A stretch of 64,000 bases of DNA from Taeniopygia guttata (GCF_048771995.1 NC_133026.1:57785001-57849000), one strand, 5' to 3'; counted from the first letter of the stretch, positions 22,453 to 36,934 are shown. The notes: generated from the sequence alone by a model not told the origin. Made by a program: numbers and translations.

Positions 22453-25400
22453 TGTTAGAGAGTATAGCTTATATAAGGTAGATTTAACAAATAGGGTTTT
22501 TGACTTTTCTTCCCCAAAGTGATACTTTTCCATCTTTTTGTGTTATTCCAAGGAGTTTTGTGCAAGATTTCTTATGGAAAATTCTGTCTTGAACATTTTT
22601 GGTATGGTGTCTATTAGCCTGTGGCTTGTCATTCATGGTTAGCAATTTGCCCAGGTATTGGGCAAATTGACACTGAAAGTAATAGGAATGAAGTACTTTA
22701 GCCTTGTGTTATACAGCTTCCCCATTGTAGGGGAAGAGAAGTCAAGCCATAGGAATTCTGTTCGCTTATCTAATAAATGTGCTTATTGACTGCTAAGATT
22801 TTATCACTGGGTTAAATATACTTACAGATTTGACAATTTGGTCCTTCCTACAAGATCTGCACTTTGATCTTGAGCTTTTTAGTGGTGACTTGAAAATGGC
22901 TTGAGATCCAACCGTGATTTTGAGTTACAAACTTCGTGAAAATTAGACATTAAAATGGACATGATAGCTACGTAATTTTTGAATACATTTCTTCAGTTTT
23001 TGAAATAGAGGCTTCTCTTGATAGAGAGTTGGGATCCAGGAACCATGAATGATAGCAGGAGGGTAAAAAAAAAGGGGATAAAATGGTCTTGTTTTCCAGG
23101 ATGTATAAGTAGCTTGCACATTTTCTGGAAAGCATGAAAGCATTGCAGTCATTATAATAAAAACCTTGTACTGAAAGGTATGTATTTTTCTCTTGAAAAC
23201 AGTGGTTATTCCAGGGAAGTGATGTGGCTTAATGAAAGGCTGTATTGTCTAGACATGCTATAGCTGGTGACATGACAGCTGATTGGAATGACCCACAGGG
23301 AAACAAAGTGGATTAGATCCCACGTTAGATTTAACTATCCCAGTTACAGCTGACAAAGGAAAAGGTTCAGTTAGGTCTACTGAAAAGTCTTTGTGTTTCC
23401 TAGGAATGAAAGAAAAACCTTTCAGCTTGAATGCTAAAAAATACCTGTTTCTTCATGTATTACATTTGTAAGTTCAGAAAAATTATCTGATGCAAACATA
23501 TGATTTCTCGTAATGTTCTAAACAGACAAAAGATACCCTAGGAATTTTCAGTTTCTACTTCATGCAAACACATCTTGGGATACTCTTAATCATGCTGATA
23601 ACTGAATGGTGAATTATCCTGTAACATATACAAATATCAATATAAAAATTTACTATCAAATGAGGTACAAAATATGTCTCTAATGGTCTGCTAGTCTTCC
23701 TCTATATTAAAGTAAAAAAGATATATATTCTTTGCTGCCTCTGAAGGAGAAAGAGAAGCTAAGAATGGTCCCAAAACTGCATTGAAGGTTTCATGTCTCT
23801 GATCTACCTCTCCTTAACTTTAGGCAGAGTAGGAAGAGGACTCTAATTCTCATGTTCCAGCATTTGGGTGTGAGTATATGTTTCAGATTTTGTCTATTTT
23901 TAAATAGCCTAAGGGTTGAAGAATCACTGAGGAAATGAGCTAGAAATGAAAATTGCTAATGAGAAGTGATCATCTTAGGAACATGAGTGAGCAGGTGCAG
24001 CTGCAGGACTACACACAAGTATGAAAGCCTGGATGCAGAAAAAATAAAAAGTTTCCTCATTCTCACAATATAAAGGACTCAAATATATTTTGTCAAAATG
24101 CAGCATAGTTGTATTATAACTTTGGCTTCATACATAGATAATAAAAGGACAGCTCATGCTTTAATTTGCAAGATCATCAAGACCAGAGAAATAATTGAAG
24201 TGTGTGCATTAAAATAGAGAGCTGGGCGATGAAAACAGACAGACTGCTGCAGGATATGAAATCTCCTATGAAAAGGATTATGTATTTCTAAGGAAATAGC
24301 TAGATAAAAACTGATAGTATTTACGGGGCAGGATCCCTGTAGGGATAAAATACTATTGTTAATGGAAAATACCTCTTGAAGAAATTTTGACTTTGGAGGG
24401 TGGGGAGGAAGTTAGATGCCCCAAAACAATCTTAGTTACAGTCATCTTTGGATCTTGAACAACTTCTTGTGATTGTAATTTCTGTTTTTTAAGTCTTCAT
24501 AAGACTTTCTATTATATCTGAAAGAATCTGTTGCCAGCCTATAGCATCCAGATGGGTTTCAAATTGCAGGACACACAAATATGCAAAAGGAATGTGTAGA
24601 AGAACTCAAAAATCAAGGAAGTTAGGCTTGTTTGGGGTATTTCTTGCTATGTTTCTCATTACTTTTTGTCAAGGTCTACAGATCAATCCAGCTGGCATAA
24701 GACATTCCAAGTCTCACTTAGGAGGACCAGTAGGTATAAAAATAACCTATGGACTTTGACTTGCAGATTAAAAATCACTTAGATTTAAAAGAGATTAATA
24801 TTGAATATTTTTTAATTATAACTTAAATGGGACAGTTGGCATTAAGAATCAATGGGATATAAAAGTGAAGAAGGAAAGAGGAGGAAATCTAAACCACCTA
24901 AGCTGTCTTAGGAAAAGAGCACAGTTTAATCAACTTGATTTCTAGGAGGATAAAAGCTAATAATTAATAGGTAATATAATTACAGGCTAATCACAAAAAA
25001 TGCAAATAAACAGTAAGTGGAGGGATGCTGTATCTTAATGAGTGCAAGTGCCTCGAAGATTGAAGGGTATTTAATCGCCTAAAGGAATATGGGACTCATG
25101 ATGGAATGCAGAAGAAGGGCCATTTTGGGCTAGTGTAATAAATTTTGTATAACATTTAACAGGGTAGTGCCACTGTCAAAGATGTAATGAGATATTTAGA
25201 GAAGGACCAAAGGTGTAGAAAGGGAGGAATATAGATGAACTGGGGGAACAAGCACATGGAAATGGGGAGACAAGAAGGCAGGGTGAAGCAGGGAAGGAGA
25301 AAAGACTTCAGTGTAAGCAGATTTCTGGTCAATAGGTTTGGCTAAGGACTAGACCTGATCACCAGAGTCTTTCATTTTTGTACGTTAAATGCTATTTCTG

Positions 25401-28400
25401 TTTTCCTCAGTAGAGTCCTGTGTGGTGTTTGTTTGTTTAGGTCTAAATGCCTGTAACTGGAAAGTGTGAATGTTGCCCTAGGGAAATTCAGTGTTGCATT
25501 TTGAACTTCACCAGATAATTTCAAGCCAAACTAGCTGCTGCATGGGATAAGAGGTCTGGCAGCACATTATAGGAGAGAGTAGGTTTGGCACCAAACAGTG
25601 GAGACACCAGCAGTCTGACAGTCAGATATTTGGATTTCATCTTCGGGGGCAGACAGCCTGGCAGTCATCTTCTGAGAAAGCCACAGGTCTGGGACAGCTA
25701 TTGTGAAGTGAGAGAGGTATGTACAGAGCAAGAGAACTTGAGTACCAACAAGAAGAGTGTGTCTGCAAAACCCAAGGACTTCTACAGTCAGATACTAGTA
25801 AGTAGGGAGACCAGAGAATCTGGGGCTAACTACTGGATAAATTTGGTTTCCAAGAGTATGTACATATACATGTACAGAGAGAATATCAACTAGCAGTATC
25901 CACCCTTGACTGGTGGAGAAAAACATAGTCAGGCTAATAATGTTCACAAAAAAATATAAGAAGCCTGCATTGATCCTATTTTGTTCTACTACTAGTCCGT
26001 TCTTATTTCCTGAATTCCAAGAAATTTTCAGTGACTTTAGTTAATTTAGAAAAGTTTTCAGGATCTGTTTCAGAATCATTTCTACACTTAAAACTTGGGT
26101 TCATAACTTTGTGTTGTTGAAAGAAACAAATGTTGAATTTTCTGAAGCATGATACTGGGAAAATAGACACATTATCTCAAAAATCTATAAAAAAACCCCA
26201 ATATAAAAATAATGGTTTAGATTTTTTGTTTTGATTTTGTTTCGTTTTGTTTGGTTTTGGTCTGGTTTAGTTTGGTTTAGATTGTTTTTTTGTGTGGTTT
26301 TTTGGGGTTGGTTTTTTTTTTGTGTTTTCTTTTGTAGGATTTTGTGTATGTGTGTGTGTGTGTGTATGTGTGTGATAGTGGTTATTTTCCAATTTTTCTG
26401 TTTTATACTTTTATTCATAAACTCATATTCATTCAAAAGTGAGTTCCAGTCCAGGAAAGGACACACACTGTGAAATAAAATTACATTTTGGTATCAGCGA
26501 ATGTTCATGCTAACAAAGTCAACAGCTGAAGAAATTGTTCAATGTGGGCAGATAGAGTTAATGCAATGGCTCACTAGAGCCTAGTTTACTTTCTCTGTGA
26601 ATGAAGATCATATGAAAGATAATTGGGTTAGGGAGTACATTAGAAAGAAATAAAAAAAAAAGAGTTTTTTCCCCTATTACATAGCCTTAAAATTTTCTAA
26701 CTTATTGTGAACTAGTCTACTGTTGATCAGGATCCCCTAAGAGCAAAGCATTTAAGCCCTGGAACAGAATGGCCACACCAGTATTTCTCCTCTAAAAAAA
26801 CAGGAAATTTTTTTTTTAAGTGTTCTGAACTGCACTGAGAATTCTTCACAAAAAAAAAAAAAAAAGCTTTCTGATTTGCTGCAGATAACAGATGGCATGA
26901 AAGAAGTCTGTCATACATAATGTTCAGATGCCAAATCTCTTCTTATAAAAGGATTGAATAACTATCCCATGCAGATGATATTTTATGAAACAGATTTTTA
27001 TTCTCCCCAAAATAGCGGGGTTTTTTAGAGCTTTACAATTCCTGCATCTATACAAGTGTAAATAAAGTAAGAAGAAAGATTTGTACTCTGTTTTATGGAG
27101 AATCACAGGAGTGGCTATTTTTTAAAACATTTTATATTTTTTTTCTGTACTATAAAGGGAAAATATGATTCAGTTTAAGATGCAACATTGGAACATTTGA
27201 ATTAACTTTTTTTTTCATTACTGACCAGTTATTTTTTGAGTATATCTCACAAAAAATTGTTTTGATTTTTCCCCCCTTACTAGATTCTAATTAGCTTCAA
27301 TGCTTTTTAGTAGGAGTCAAGAAGCTCATCAGCGCAACCATATTTCCCCAAATGATTTTGCTACAGTTCATTACATATAGGGTTTGCTCAGGAATAAGTT
27401 GATTTTGGTCTTTCTTTTTAGTTTTTTTATTAATTTTTTTGGGGGGGAGGGTGGTTTTCATAGGGATATTTTTTGTTTCTTTGTTTACCTGATTTTTAAC
27501 AGAAGGAGAATAATTTTGGTTTAGATTCTTAATGGCAATTAGTCATCTAATTCTTGTTTAGTTTAGTGGTTCAGAATTTTCATTGTGATTTCTGAGATCA
27601 AGGTTTATACTGTGGTGAGAGTTATAGGTATATATAATTCCAGCAAAACTCTTTAATTGGAAGACAGCTTGAACTCTGTAGCTATCAGTGTGTCACCCTC
27701 CAATGCTTTCACAATATCTGCCTTTTGAGTTATAAATACAAGGTTTCCTCAAATAGTACAATCAAAATTTTCAGGTTGTGATTTTGATGACTTTTATATT
27801 TTTATTATTATTTAATGCTAAAACATGTGGACCAAGTGATTCCCAAGCTCTGTATTGCTGGTCTCAGGAAGAAGAACTCAGATCTGGAGATATTTTCTAA
27901 CTTGTGTCTGTGTCTATGAAAGCATTGCATGAAGTCATAACATGCTTGACAAACACTTGGTATTTGACAATTAAAATGCCCTTTGCCAACTGTACTTAGC
28001 TTAGCAGACTCCTGTTGAATAAGTTGTGGGTTTATGGTGAAAAGTTTCAGTACTATTTAAGATCTCAATTAGTATAAAATCAGCAACTCTTCTTTTCTCA
28101 TTTTCTTCCTCCACATTTCCTGGCATGGAATTATCTGAAGCCAAAGGATAGATCTTTGAGTTCTATCTAAGTACTTCTACTCTTCTCTGAAGTGAAGACT
28201 TTGAGTTTTTGAGATGGAATGTAGTACTTGATGCTTTCAGCAGTTTACAGTGATTTGTCTGTATTGTCTGTTCTTATTCCTATCCAAATCCCAAGGTTTA
28301 TTCCAGGATAATATAAAACAGGGGATTTTCATACTTGGTTTTTTTGCTAACTTCAACTTCAGGTCCAGATGTCTGTATAGTTGAGCTTTGTGAAGCCAAA

Positions 28401-30834
28401 ACTCCTAATGTTTCAGCTAGCACTGTAGTCTTGTTAGATGCACAAGGAAGTATTTTTATGTCAGATTCCAAGTCAGTAAGCTGAAAGGCTTAGTCATAGT
28501 AGACAAGAAGCAGGAAGGCTTCTTTATCTTGAAATGAGGAATTATTTGGTGAAATTTGCAGATTGCTCTTTAATAATTTTTCCACATCCACAACTAATCT
28601 GAAAGTAGGTTGGAGGCTCAAATGTCTAAAAAGTCAGATTTTTCTTGTTCAGAAGTCAACTAACATTTTGAAAAGTAAGAAGATCTAAAATACAGGTGTT
28701 TCTCACACCTTGATGGAAAATTTTTCATTGATATAAGCTTATTTATTAAATTCACCTTGTGGATAACTATTTGACTTGGGCAGTCCCTACTGGGTATAAT
28801 TGCCACTAATGAAACAAACAAATGCATGAAGCTAACAATAGCAGTGCCAAAATCTGATCCTGCTTAGCTGAGAATATCCAATGTGAGCACAGTTGGTTGC
28901 CGTAGATAGTACAGCATACATTCCAGAAAGGTACTGAAGCAAAAGGTGTGAAAACCTTTTTTAACAGTTCTGGCTTGCATATTGTACAGAGAATAACTGT
29001 AGGATGTGATTACTGAAAAGGAACTACCTATTCTTAAAAGACCAATCATTTTCCCACAACAGCCAGAAAGCTGTATCACAGCATGTGATGCATTATCAGT
29101 TTTTCAAAACTCTTATAGTGAAATTATCTTAATGTTCTTATTTGTTGTATTTTTGATGCTTCCTGCTGTGGTGTGTGCATTAAAATCTGATCTCTTAGGC
29201 GCTGAATGATGAAACACATCTTTTTAGTTCTGGACTAAATTATAATGCTCTTGAAGGTTGAAGACACATCTGTGTGCTTACAGAAGCAATGTCTTGGGCC
29301 CTCCCTTTACCTGAAGCCTCCTATAATTTCATACTTCAGGTTTCTGTTTTAGTTAGATGCAGGTTGTTTATAGGTGGGCTGCATTCCTCTGTATTTACCC
29401 TTTGAATGTCCTTCCTCACAGAATTCTGTGTAGTTTATTTTCCCTTTTCACATTTAAGAAACAGGTTTTGATATTTTGAGTAAGCTTCATTGGTATCTCC
29501 AGTGACACCAATGGAACTTCTCATTAAGTAAAATAGCTCTTTTCTAATGAAGGAGATTAGAATTTCTCTGTGTGGGAGCAAAATCCAACAACAATATCCT
29601 CAAATGTGTTAGGGTTGTTTGATTTGTGTTTTTGTGGGGATTCTGAGTGTGTGGGGGGCGTAAAAAATGACAATGAAGCTTGTGTTTATGTAAAAGGGAA
29701 TACAGACTATCAAACTTACTTTTTTTTTTCTTTTTGAAGAGCATGAGTAATTTTTTATATTTTGTTGACTAAATCTACTTTGAGTTAGAGAGGACTGAGA
29801 AGTAGATATTGGCTCACTTCTTTAGAAGAACAGAGTAGGAAGGATGTAAAAGAGGATGTAAAGAGCTATTTAAATTACTCAAGCTTCTAAAAAAATGCCA
29901 GTGATAATTAAGTCATAACTTCTTGATCAATAAGTGGAAAGGAGGAAGAAAGTCTCTGCCTTTCATATAAGATTTTACATTTGATCTGATATTGCTAAAA
30001 TTAAGTAGAAATAAAAAAGGCATCTTTGATTCATCTAATCAAAGTATGTTGCTGTTCTATTTTATTAAAATCACAACTTCCAAAGTGTTAGAAAAATCTG
30101 TTAAACCAGCAGTATGACTCTTAAGCCTTAGACTTTTAGTGGTTTGGATATTTTTAGCATTAAGAAAACAATATTTCTAGGTGGATTGAAGGAAAATACA
30201 AATTTAAAACAGCATTAGTTACATGGACACATCTGAGAGAACAAGGAAATGTTCAGTGTTACATCTAACATTAACATTTTAGAGCCTTTATTCACAATTG
30301 TGATACAGCCATGCCTTTTGAAATGTTTTGGCATGAGTAGTTTGGACTATGGGAAAACCTGTGAAACATTGACTATTGCAGATCTACTAATAATTCTCAA
30401 GGTCTTACTTGGGAGTTTTCTTTTTAACTTGTCATCACTTCCTCTCATTGTTTACTCATAAGGTTTTTTAGAGAAATAAAAACTTCCCTGTGTTATACCT
30501 CTAAAGAAATGCAACGGTGTGGGTTTTATTTTAAGCTCAACAAGACTTCTGGGTGTTTCAAAGTCCAGAAAATATATCCCTGTAATTTCAATTGGCAAGC
30601 TTTGGGACTTGCCACTACTTCCCTCCCTATCAGTGGAATGGTGGAGAAAGAATCGAAAGGGCAAAAAGAAGAAAATTCAGGGACTGAAATAACAACACAT
30701 AAATATGTTAAATAAAGCTGTGCATACAAGCAAAGAGAAATATTCAGTGCTCTGTGTTGGCAGGCAGACACAGAGCTAGTTTTTGGCAGGGCTTCCGCAT
30801 ATGTAACAGTTACTGGGGAAGTCAAATTTGATAA
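22453..30834. other. Unique DNA, no gene found
   Basis: About 8.4 kb of AT-rich sequence. Several frames of 60-100 codons were read and none shows a domain, repeat structure or codon bias. A poly-A run lies near 26850-26866. Confidence 0.5.
26222..26373. repeat. T/G-rich tract ending in a TG microsatellite
   Basis: T runs broken by G or GG, passing into TG/TATG units at about 26343-26373. Confidence 0.9.
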
Positions 30835-31180
30835 TCATATACTTTCTCCCATATTCCTTTCCCTAAGTTCTGCTGCTGAACATGATGCCATGAGGTATAG
30901 AAGTCACATGGTAGTGGTGAATTTGGGTTAGTTGTCCTGGTTGTGTTCCCTGGCAATTTCAGCACTTCCAGCCTACCTGCTGAGGAGGCATAATGGGTGG
31001 CAGGTAGGGAATAACCCTTGACATGTGCACACACTGCTCAGCAGAAGTAAAAACACTGGAGTTTTATTAATACTGGTTTTGTCACAAATTCCCTGCAGAA
31101 CACTACTGTGAAGGCTTTGTATAGGCGACTATGAAGAAAACTGTAACTCCATCCCATCAGAATTGGTATGTAGTCCTGAC
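30835..31180 (-). mobile_element. LTR family A fragment
   Basis: On the plus strand the family's reversed landmarks appear in order: 'ctgctgaacatgatgccatgaggtat', 'gggttagttgtcctggttgtgttccc', 'cttccagcctacctgctgagg', 'cactgctcagcag', 'gttttattaatactggttttg' and 'gaagaaaactgtaactccatccca'. The outer ends are eroded, so edges are approximate and no target duplication can be assigned. Confidence 0.75.
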
Positions 31181-31368
31181 ATCAAAATGTTCTCCCACTG
31201 CCAATTCATTCATTTTTATCAGCTAATGTGGAGGGAGAGTGAGACACTCCTCAAGAGTGATTGCAGAAACCTGAATTGCTCTCTGAACTTGAGTGATTCC
31301 TGACATTAAAATCTGAGACCCTGGGATTCGTAAATTCAGCATGTGGTGTCATGGAGTTGGTTAGATTG

Positions 31369-31517
31369 AATCATAGAATTATAGAATTACTTTTGCTGGA
31401 AGGGACCTTTGAAGGTCATCTAACCCAATCACCCAGCAATGAGCCGAGTCTGACTTTAAATGTGTCTGGGAATGGTACATCTTCCACCTCCCTGGGCAAG
31501 CAGTTCCAGTGTTTCAC
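31369..31517 (-). mobile_element. CR1 LINE, 3' end (before nested LTR)
   Basis: Begins with the reversed CR1 tail AATCATAGAATTATAGAATT. It continues with 'ctggaagggacctttgaaggtcatctaaccc' and 'cctgggcaagcagttccagtg', the reverse of the CR1 3' end. It is interrupted after TTTCAC (31512-31517) and resumes at 32020. Confidence 0.95.
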
Positions 31518-32019
31518 TGTTGCAGTTAGTGTTTGTGTTACCCCAGCTTTCAGTTTCGTAATCCAAGGTCTCTGATAATGGCTGCTTCCAAATCCAAATC
31601 TCTATGTTCCAAGTTGGTTTTTTCCATAAATTGTATCCCTCGGATGTAAACCACTGTCTTTTTCCTCCCCTTTACTCTCATTGGAGCTGGCTCTGTAAAC
31701 CACTCCCCTTACTCCTCCCCTAAGGTTGTTGGCGGGCTGTTTGTACCCACCCACCAGTTCTGGTTTGTTTATAAACCCCTAGAGGGGTGCTCTGGCCCTT
31801 TTCCGAACCTCTGGATTAAAGAGCTATTGGGAGATCAGGTAGAGAGCATCCTTTGACTCTTTTACTTTTCTCCCTGATGCTGGTAAAGTTATTCCCACTG
31901 TAGAGCCACAGCTCTGAAGTTCAGCTCCTGGTGAATTCATCCTGAAATTGTTCCATACACCTTGGCGTGGCTGCTGGTGTTCTAAAAGAGCTAGCTAAAG
32001 ACTCCAGTGCCTAGCATCA
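31518..32019 (+). mobile_element. Solo LTR nested in CR1, 6-bp target duplication
   Basis: The element runs from TGTTGCAGTTAG to CTAGCATCA and is flanked by identical TTTCAC at 31512-31517 and 32020-32025. A 6-bp duplication is typical of ERVK (class II) insertions. TATAAA at 31770-31775 and ATTAAA at 31815-31820 give a compact U3-R layout in plus orientation. No retroviral genes adjoin it, so it is a solo LTR. Removing it restores continuous CR1 text, which confirms both edges. Confidence 0.95.
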
Positions 32020-33480
32020 TTTCACCACACTTACTGTAGAAATTTTCTTCCTTTTATCTAGTCTAAACCATTACCTTTTGTCCTACTGCAAAATGCCATG
32101 TAAATATTTGTCTCCATCTTTATTGCAAGCCCCCTTTAAGTACTGAAAAACCATTACAAGATCTCCTGAGACCCTTCTGTTCTCCAGGCTGAACAATCTC
32201 TTTCAGACTGTCTTCATAGGAAACTTCCTCCACTTCTCTGATCATCTTCACATCCCTCCTTTGGACCTATTTTAAAAGATTCATATTTTTTCTGTGCTGA
32301 AGACTCCAGAGAGGGACACAATACTCTAGGTGGGGTCTCATTGGACTGGAGTAGAAGGACAGAATCACCTCCCTCAACCTGCTGGCTTTTGATTCAGACC
32401 AGGGTGTAGGTGACTTCCTGAGCTACAAGTGCACATTGCCAGCTTACATCCAGCTTTTCATCCACCTCTACCTCCAAGTCCTTCTCAGCAGAGCTGCTCT
32501 CATTTCCTTCATTCCCCCAGCCAATCGGGAGTTGCCCTGATCCAGGTGCAGCAGCTTGCACTTGTACTTGTTAAACTGCATGAGATTCCCATGGGCCCAC
32601 TTCTCAAGCTTGTCCAGGTCCCTCTGGATGACATCCCATCCCTCAGGCATGTCAGTCATACCACTCAGCTTGGTGTCATCTACAAACTTGCTGAGTGTGC
32701 ACTGATCCCACTGTCTATGACATGAATGAGTACTGGTCCAGATATGGATCCCTGAGGGACACCATTTGTCACTGATCTTCACCTACTCCTTGAGCTGTTG
32801 ACAAATAAATTCTGGCTGCATCCATCCATCCAATTCTGCATCCACTGCACATTCCATTAATCAAATCCATATCTTTTCAATTTACAAAGAAGTAGTTTGT
32901 GGGGGACAAACAGCCACTACAAAAGACCGTATAAAGGTCCAGATAGATGACATTTGTACCTCTTCCCTTGTTCACTCTTGCAGTCATTCTTTCATAGGAG
33001 GCCACTAGTTTGGTCAGGCAGGTTTTGTCCTTGGTGAAGCTCTGCTGACTATCTTGAACCTCCTCTTTGTCCTCTATAGGCCTCAGTATAGCTCCTAGGA
33101 GAATTTGTTCCATGATCTTCCCAGGCAGAAAGGTGAGACTGACAGATTTTCAGCTTTCCCCTTCCTAACCTTTTTAAAAATAAGTGAAATTTTTCCACTC
33201 AAGAGGTGTGGAAAGTGAGGTTTCCTGTGAAGATGGAGATGAAAAAGTTGTTGATACCTTAGCCTTCTCTTCATTTACTGTTACCAATTTTCCAGTTGTA
33301 TCAAAAATACTTTCTTTGAATGTACTTTTCTGACTGACATACCTATAGAAGCCCTTCTTATTCTTTGCATCCTTTGCCAAGTTCAGCTCAAAGTCCACAC
33401 TTATGAAAACTGCACCAATGCATGACCACCGCAGCCCAGGCTGCCTCCAGCCTTGGTGTCACTGACACCAAGTTACTGAG
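32020..33480 (-). mobile_element. CR1 LINE, main body (RT domain and linker)
   Basis: The longest CR1 copy here. On the minus strand the frame at 32782-32468 reads [12 protein letters not shown], the RT catalytic region with FADD changed to FVDD, then [12 protein letters not shown]. The frame at 33113-32877 reads [15 protein letters not shown] and later NVIYLDL, earlier parts of the RT domain. The frame at 33398-33174 reads KKGFYRYVSQK, the linker after the endonuclease. Stops and frameshifts separate these pieces, so it is dead. The 5' edge near 33480 is approximate; the endonuclease and ORF1 are absent. Confidence 0.95.
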
Positions 33481-35205
33481 GCTGTCGTGCTGAATTGAGT
33501 TTTGGCTTAAATAGGCAAACAGAAAAATGAAAAAAAAAAAGCCTCAAATCATTACTCTTATTTTTCTACTAATTCTAGAAGAATATTGTAAAGTAAAGTA
33601 TTTTTTTTTTTTTTAGAGATAGGAAGATGAGCTTCAAAACAATGTGTATAACCAGTCAACTACCATCTTGTAACAGTGAAGTTGCTGATAGCACAATGTC
33701 AAAGTAAAACACCAGAGAGTCTCCTGGGACTGTAATTGAAGGTGATATATTTCTTTCAGCTCACTTTCCCCTTTTTTGTTTCCTTGCTTTTATTATGTTA
33801 TTAACTACTTGCTATAAATAGGATCTTTTTACCACATTTATGTAGAAGTTTATATAACAGCATATTTTTAAGTGCTGATAATGGATTTTGAATCTGCCTT
33901 CTGAATAGTTTGATCTCTTAAATCTGAAAAAAGAAATATTGATGAATACATGACTTAACAATTCATTTTGTTCTTTTTTGTCATCTAATTTTCATCTTAG
34001 TGACTCAGGGAGTCAGATCTGCGAAGGATAGAAATCATCTGAATTTGAAAGGAATTAGTTGTACTGTTCTACTCTGTTTTTTTTGTTTTGAGGATGGGCC
34101 ATAACTGCTTGGGGAAAAAAAAACCAACCTAAAACCCCAAAAGCACAAGTTCCTACATTTTCAGTATTGGATATAAAAACACATTCTCTGCTTGTTTACT
34201 TCCATTGTTTACTTTGTATCACTGCTGTGTTTATGTACAATGATTGATTTGAATCAGTGTTTTAACATTTGATAAACAGGAAACGTGTTCTCACTCAGTG
34301 GACTTACTAACAAATATAATCTTCTTTTAGGTTCATCCTTCTATTGAACAAATAGCTGCCCTGAAGCTTGAACACTGTTGCTCATCCCTGTGTAACCTGT
34401 GGATTCACTCTGTTTTCCTGTTTTCTTGCATGCTGGGGTAGGCTAATTGGTGTGCTTTGAAGAGGTTGTTCTTGAAGACTGACCAGATCCTCCAAGGCCT
34501 GTTTGCCCTGTGGAACAGCACTGAACAGCATCCATTCCTTCACTCCCTAAACAGGCTGAAAAGTGATTTACTGAAGACCAGAGTGTTTTCTGCTCCCGTT
34601 CTCTCTTGCTGTCCCCTGGGTTTTAATCTTATACCACCTACTGGTCCCTGCAGCCAGGTGGGGTGGTGACTGTGGGGCGCTTCCTACCTGCCAAGGGGGT
34701 GCAGAACAGGGTAGCTGAGTACCACAGTGCATAGCAGTGTTTAACTGAAGCCATGTTCTTGTTGACTCCAGTCAACAAGTTAATCAACTCTAAGCATCAG
34801 TTATTCAGTGGTGTTGACTTACTGGACAATATGTACCTTTCTAAATGGCCCAATATGTTATTGTAGAAACATAAAACAGAAACAGTGTGTGTATGTAGAA
34901 GTTGTCACTGATGTTATTTTGAAATACATATGAATTATTTTTATTTGTTTGACTGATATATATCAGACCAATTGAGAGATCTTTTTTTTCTTTTCACTGA
35001 TGAATGCTATCATTCTCAGCATCTTCTGAGCAATGTGACTGTAACACAGTAGTTAAAATAAACACAAGTTGTGAGAAGAAATCTTGTTGACATCATATCT
35101 TTTGACTAATTTCCACTCTCATTCAGAAAATTTAAATTCTACATCTCTGGACTCTAATTTTTTGTGTTTACCTTTGATATTTTCACACAATTGTATAAAA
35201 TCAGC

Positions 35206-35229
35206 TTTTTTTTTTTTTTTTTTTTTTTT
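35206..35229. repeat. Poly-T tract (24 bases)
   Basis: Uninterrupted run of T. No retrotransposon body is recognisable beside it. Confidence 0.95.
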
Positions 35230-36934
35230 AACTAAGAACTGGAGTAGATTTGAGAGTGTTTGTTAGCTACTTTTCAAGACAAGGATGTCCTTGTCTTGAA
35301 GGGAAATAAAAATTGTGAAACTAGGCATGGTTAGAAGATTTGTTATCTGGGAAAGGGAAGGGAAGGAGAGACCTAAATTATATAAGGTAAGTGTAACCTG
35401 AGTAGTTTACGCAGAGGGATTAAATGTGCCATTGCTCCAGGTGTGTCCCTAATATTTGATAGTGTAATCAGATAAAAACTGCTAGTGCTCTCACAAAAAA
35501 AGAAAACAGGAGGTAGCGAAAGCTAAAAATTTTAATAATAGCTATGCTGTTCATTAGAAGATACATCCTGGACAAAAAATAAATAAAAACAGCAAACAAA
35601 AAGAAAGAAAAAAAAAAAAAGGAACCACTGAACATATTTAGCAAAATAAAAAGTGACCTGAAGCTCGCCTTTACTATAGTGATACCATTGAGACATATTT
35701 TTGATAGTTCAACTTTTAATTTAACCTGTTTAAGGTATTATAATCTTGTAGCAATTTCTACTATAATTCTGTCACCTGAGACCTAAACTCCTTCCTGCTT
35801 CTCCCTGTGTAAGCTCATATTCATATACTAGAACACTGAAACATATGAAGAGCAACATTACTTTTCTGATACCAAGCTTTTCTCCTCACCGTCCCAGCCC
35901 TCACAGAAATCTTGACATTACTGATTATTGATTTTTAAAGCAACATTTGGACTATGAGAGATCAACAGTTTCTTCACATTTTCTGAAAAACGGGTCTAAA
36001 ATGTGCAGCTTCTCTGCAAGGAGGTAACTTTGTGGCATATGAAAAAGATCAGATTGGTGATAACAAATATTTTCTGATGGCAGTGTTGTAGTGTGCTCAC
36101 CCTCGACTGGACAAAGGGCACACTCTAGCTAGTTGTTCTTTTTCCTATATTGCCAGCTATGGGTTGTCAGGCGTAAATGAGAAGAGTTTGCCTGCATAAT
36201 GGGCAACTAAGTTAGGGGTTTGTACAGTATCAACCTCACAATTGTTGCTGAGATGAGTTGTCTCTGTTTCCTTTTGTTGCCCATGTCTGTTGCCCAGATT
36301 GTAGCTGGGGAAGATGAAGATGCTGTCCTCTTCCTGCAGCTGAGGACTTGATGCTTGACTGAGTGACCTTAAGACCAGACAGGGTGTCAGGAACTTAATT
36401 CTACTTAGAATCCAAGTCCATCATTTTTATCTTGCTAAATTTTCATTTACTAGAAGTTCTGATCAAAATTCAAAAATGTTTAGGCTAATAAGAGCAGTAA
36501 TTCAAGTAAAATATACAGCAGGTTCCACTTTCTATTTGGACAAAGATGTCAGGTTTGGAACTGTGTAGCTTAGGTTGCTTACAGGAAAGATTTATGTTAT
36601 AGTATTTATCTCTTTGGCATCCTGTGTTTACCTGCCCTTTGGGGGATGAAGATAGTACAACACTGTGTAGGTTTAATCTGCTTCTCCTTACAGAAATAGA
36701 ATATTTTTAAAGTGACATTAACTAAAACCCTGTTCAGATGAGTAACATATTGTCCTTTTGCCAGTGGTACCACCAAACCTGGAGGAATTAAGACTAGTTG
36801 CAAAAGAATTCAGGCAGTTAAATTTAAGTTAAATAAAAGCATGGATGTGTTCTTTAAATCCTATTCTATGTCACTAATTAAAAATCTTGACAAACCTTAT
36901 GTTCTTTAGTGTGGACATGATCTACAGGGGAAAA

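Noticed and set aside
22321..22533. Frame encoding a Ser-Tyr repeat (minus)
   Set aside because: Produced by the AATAGG and GTGA arrays.
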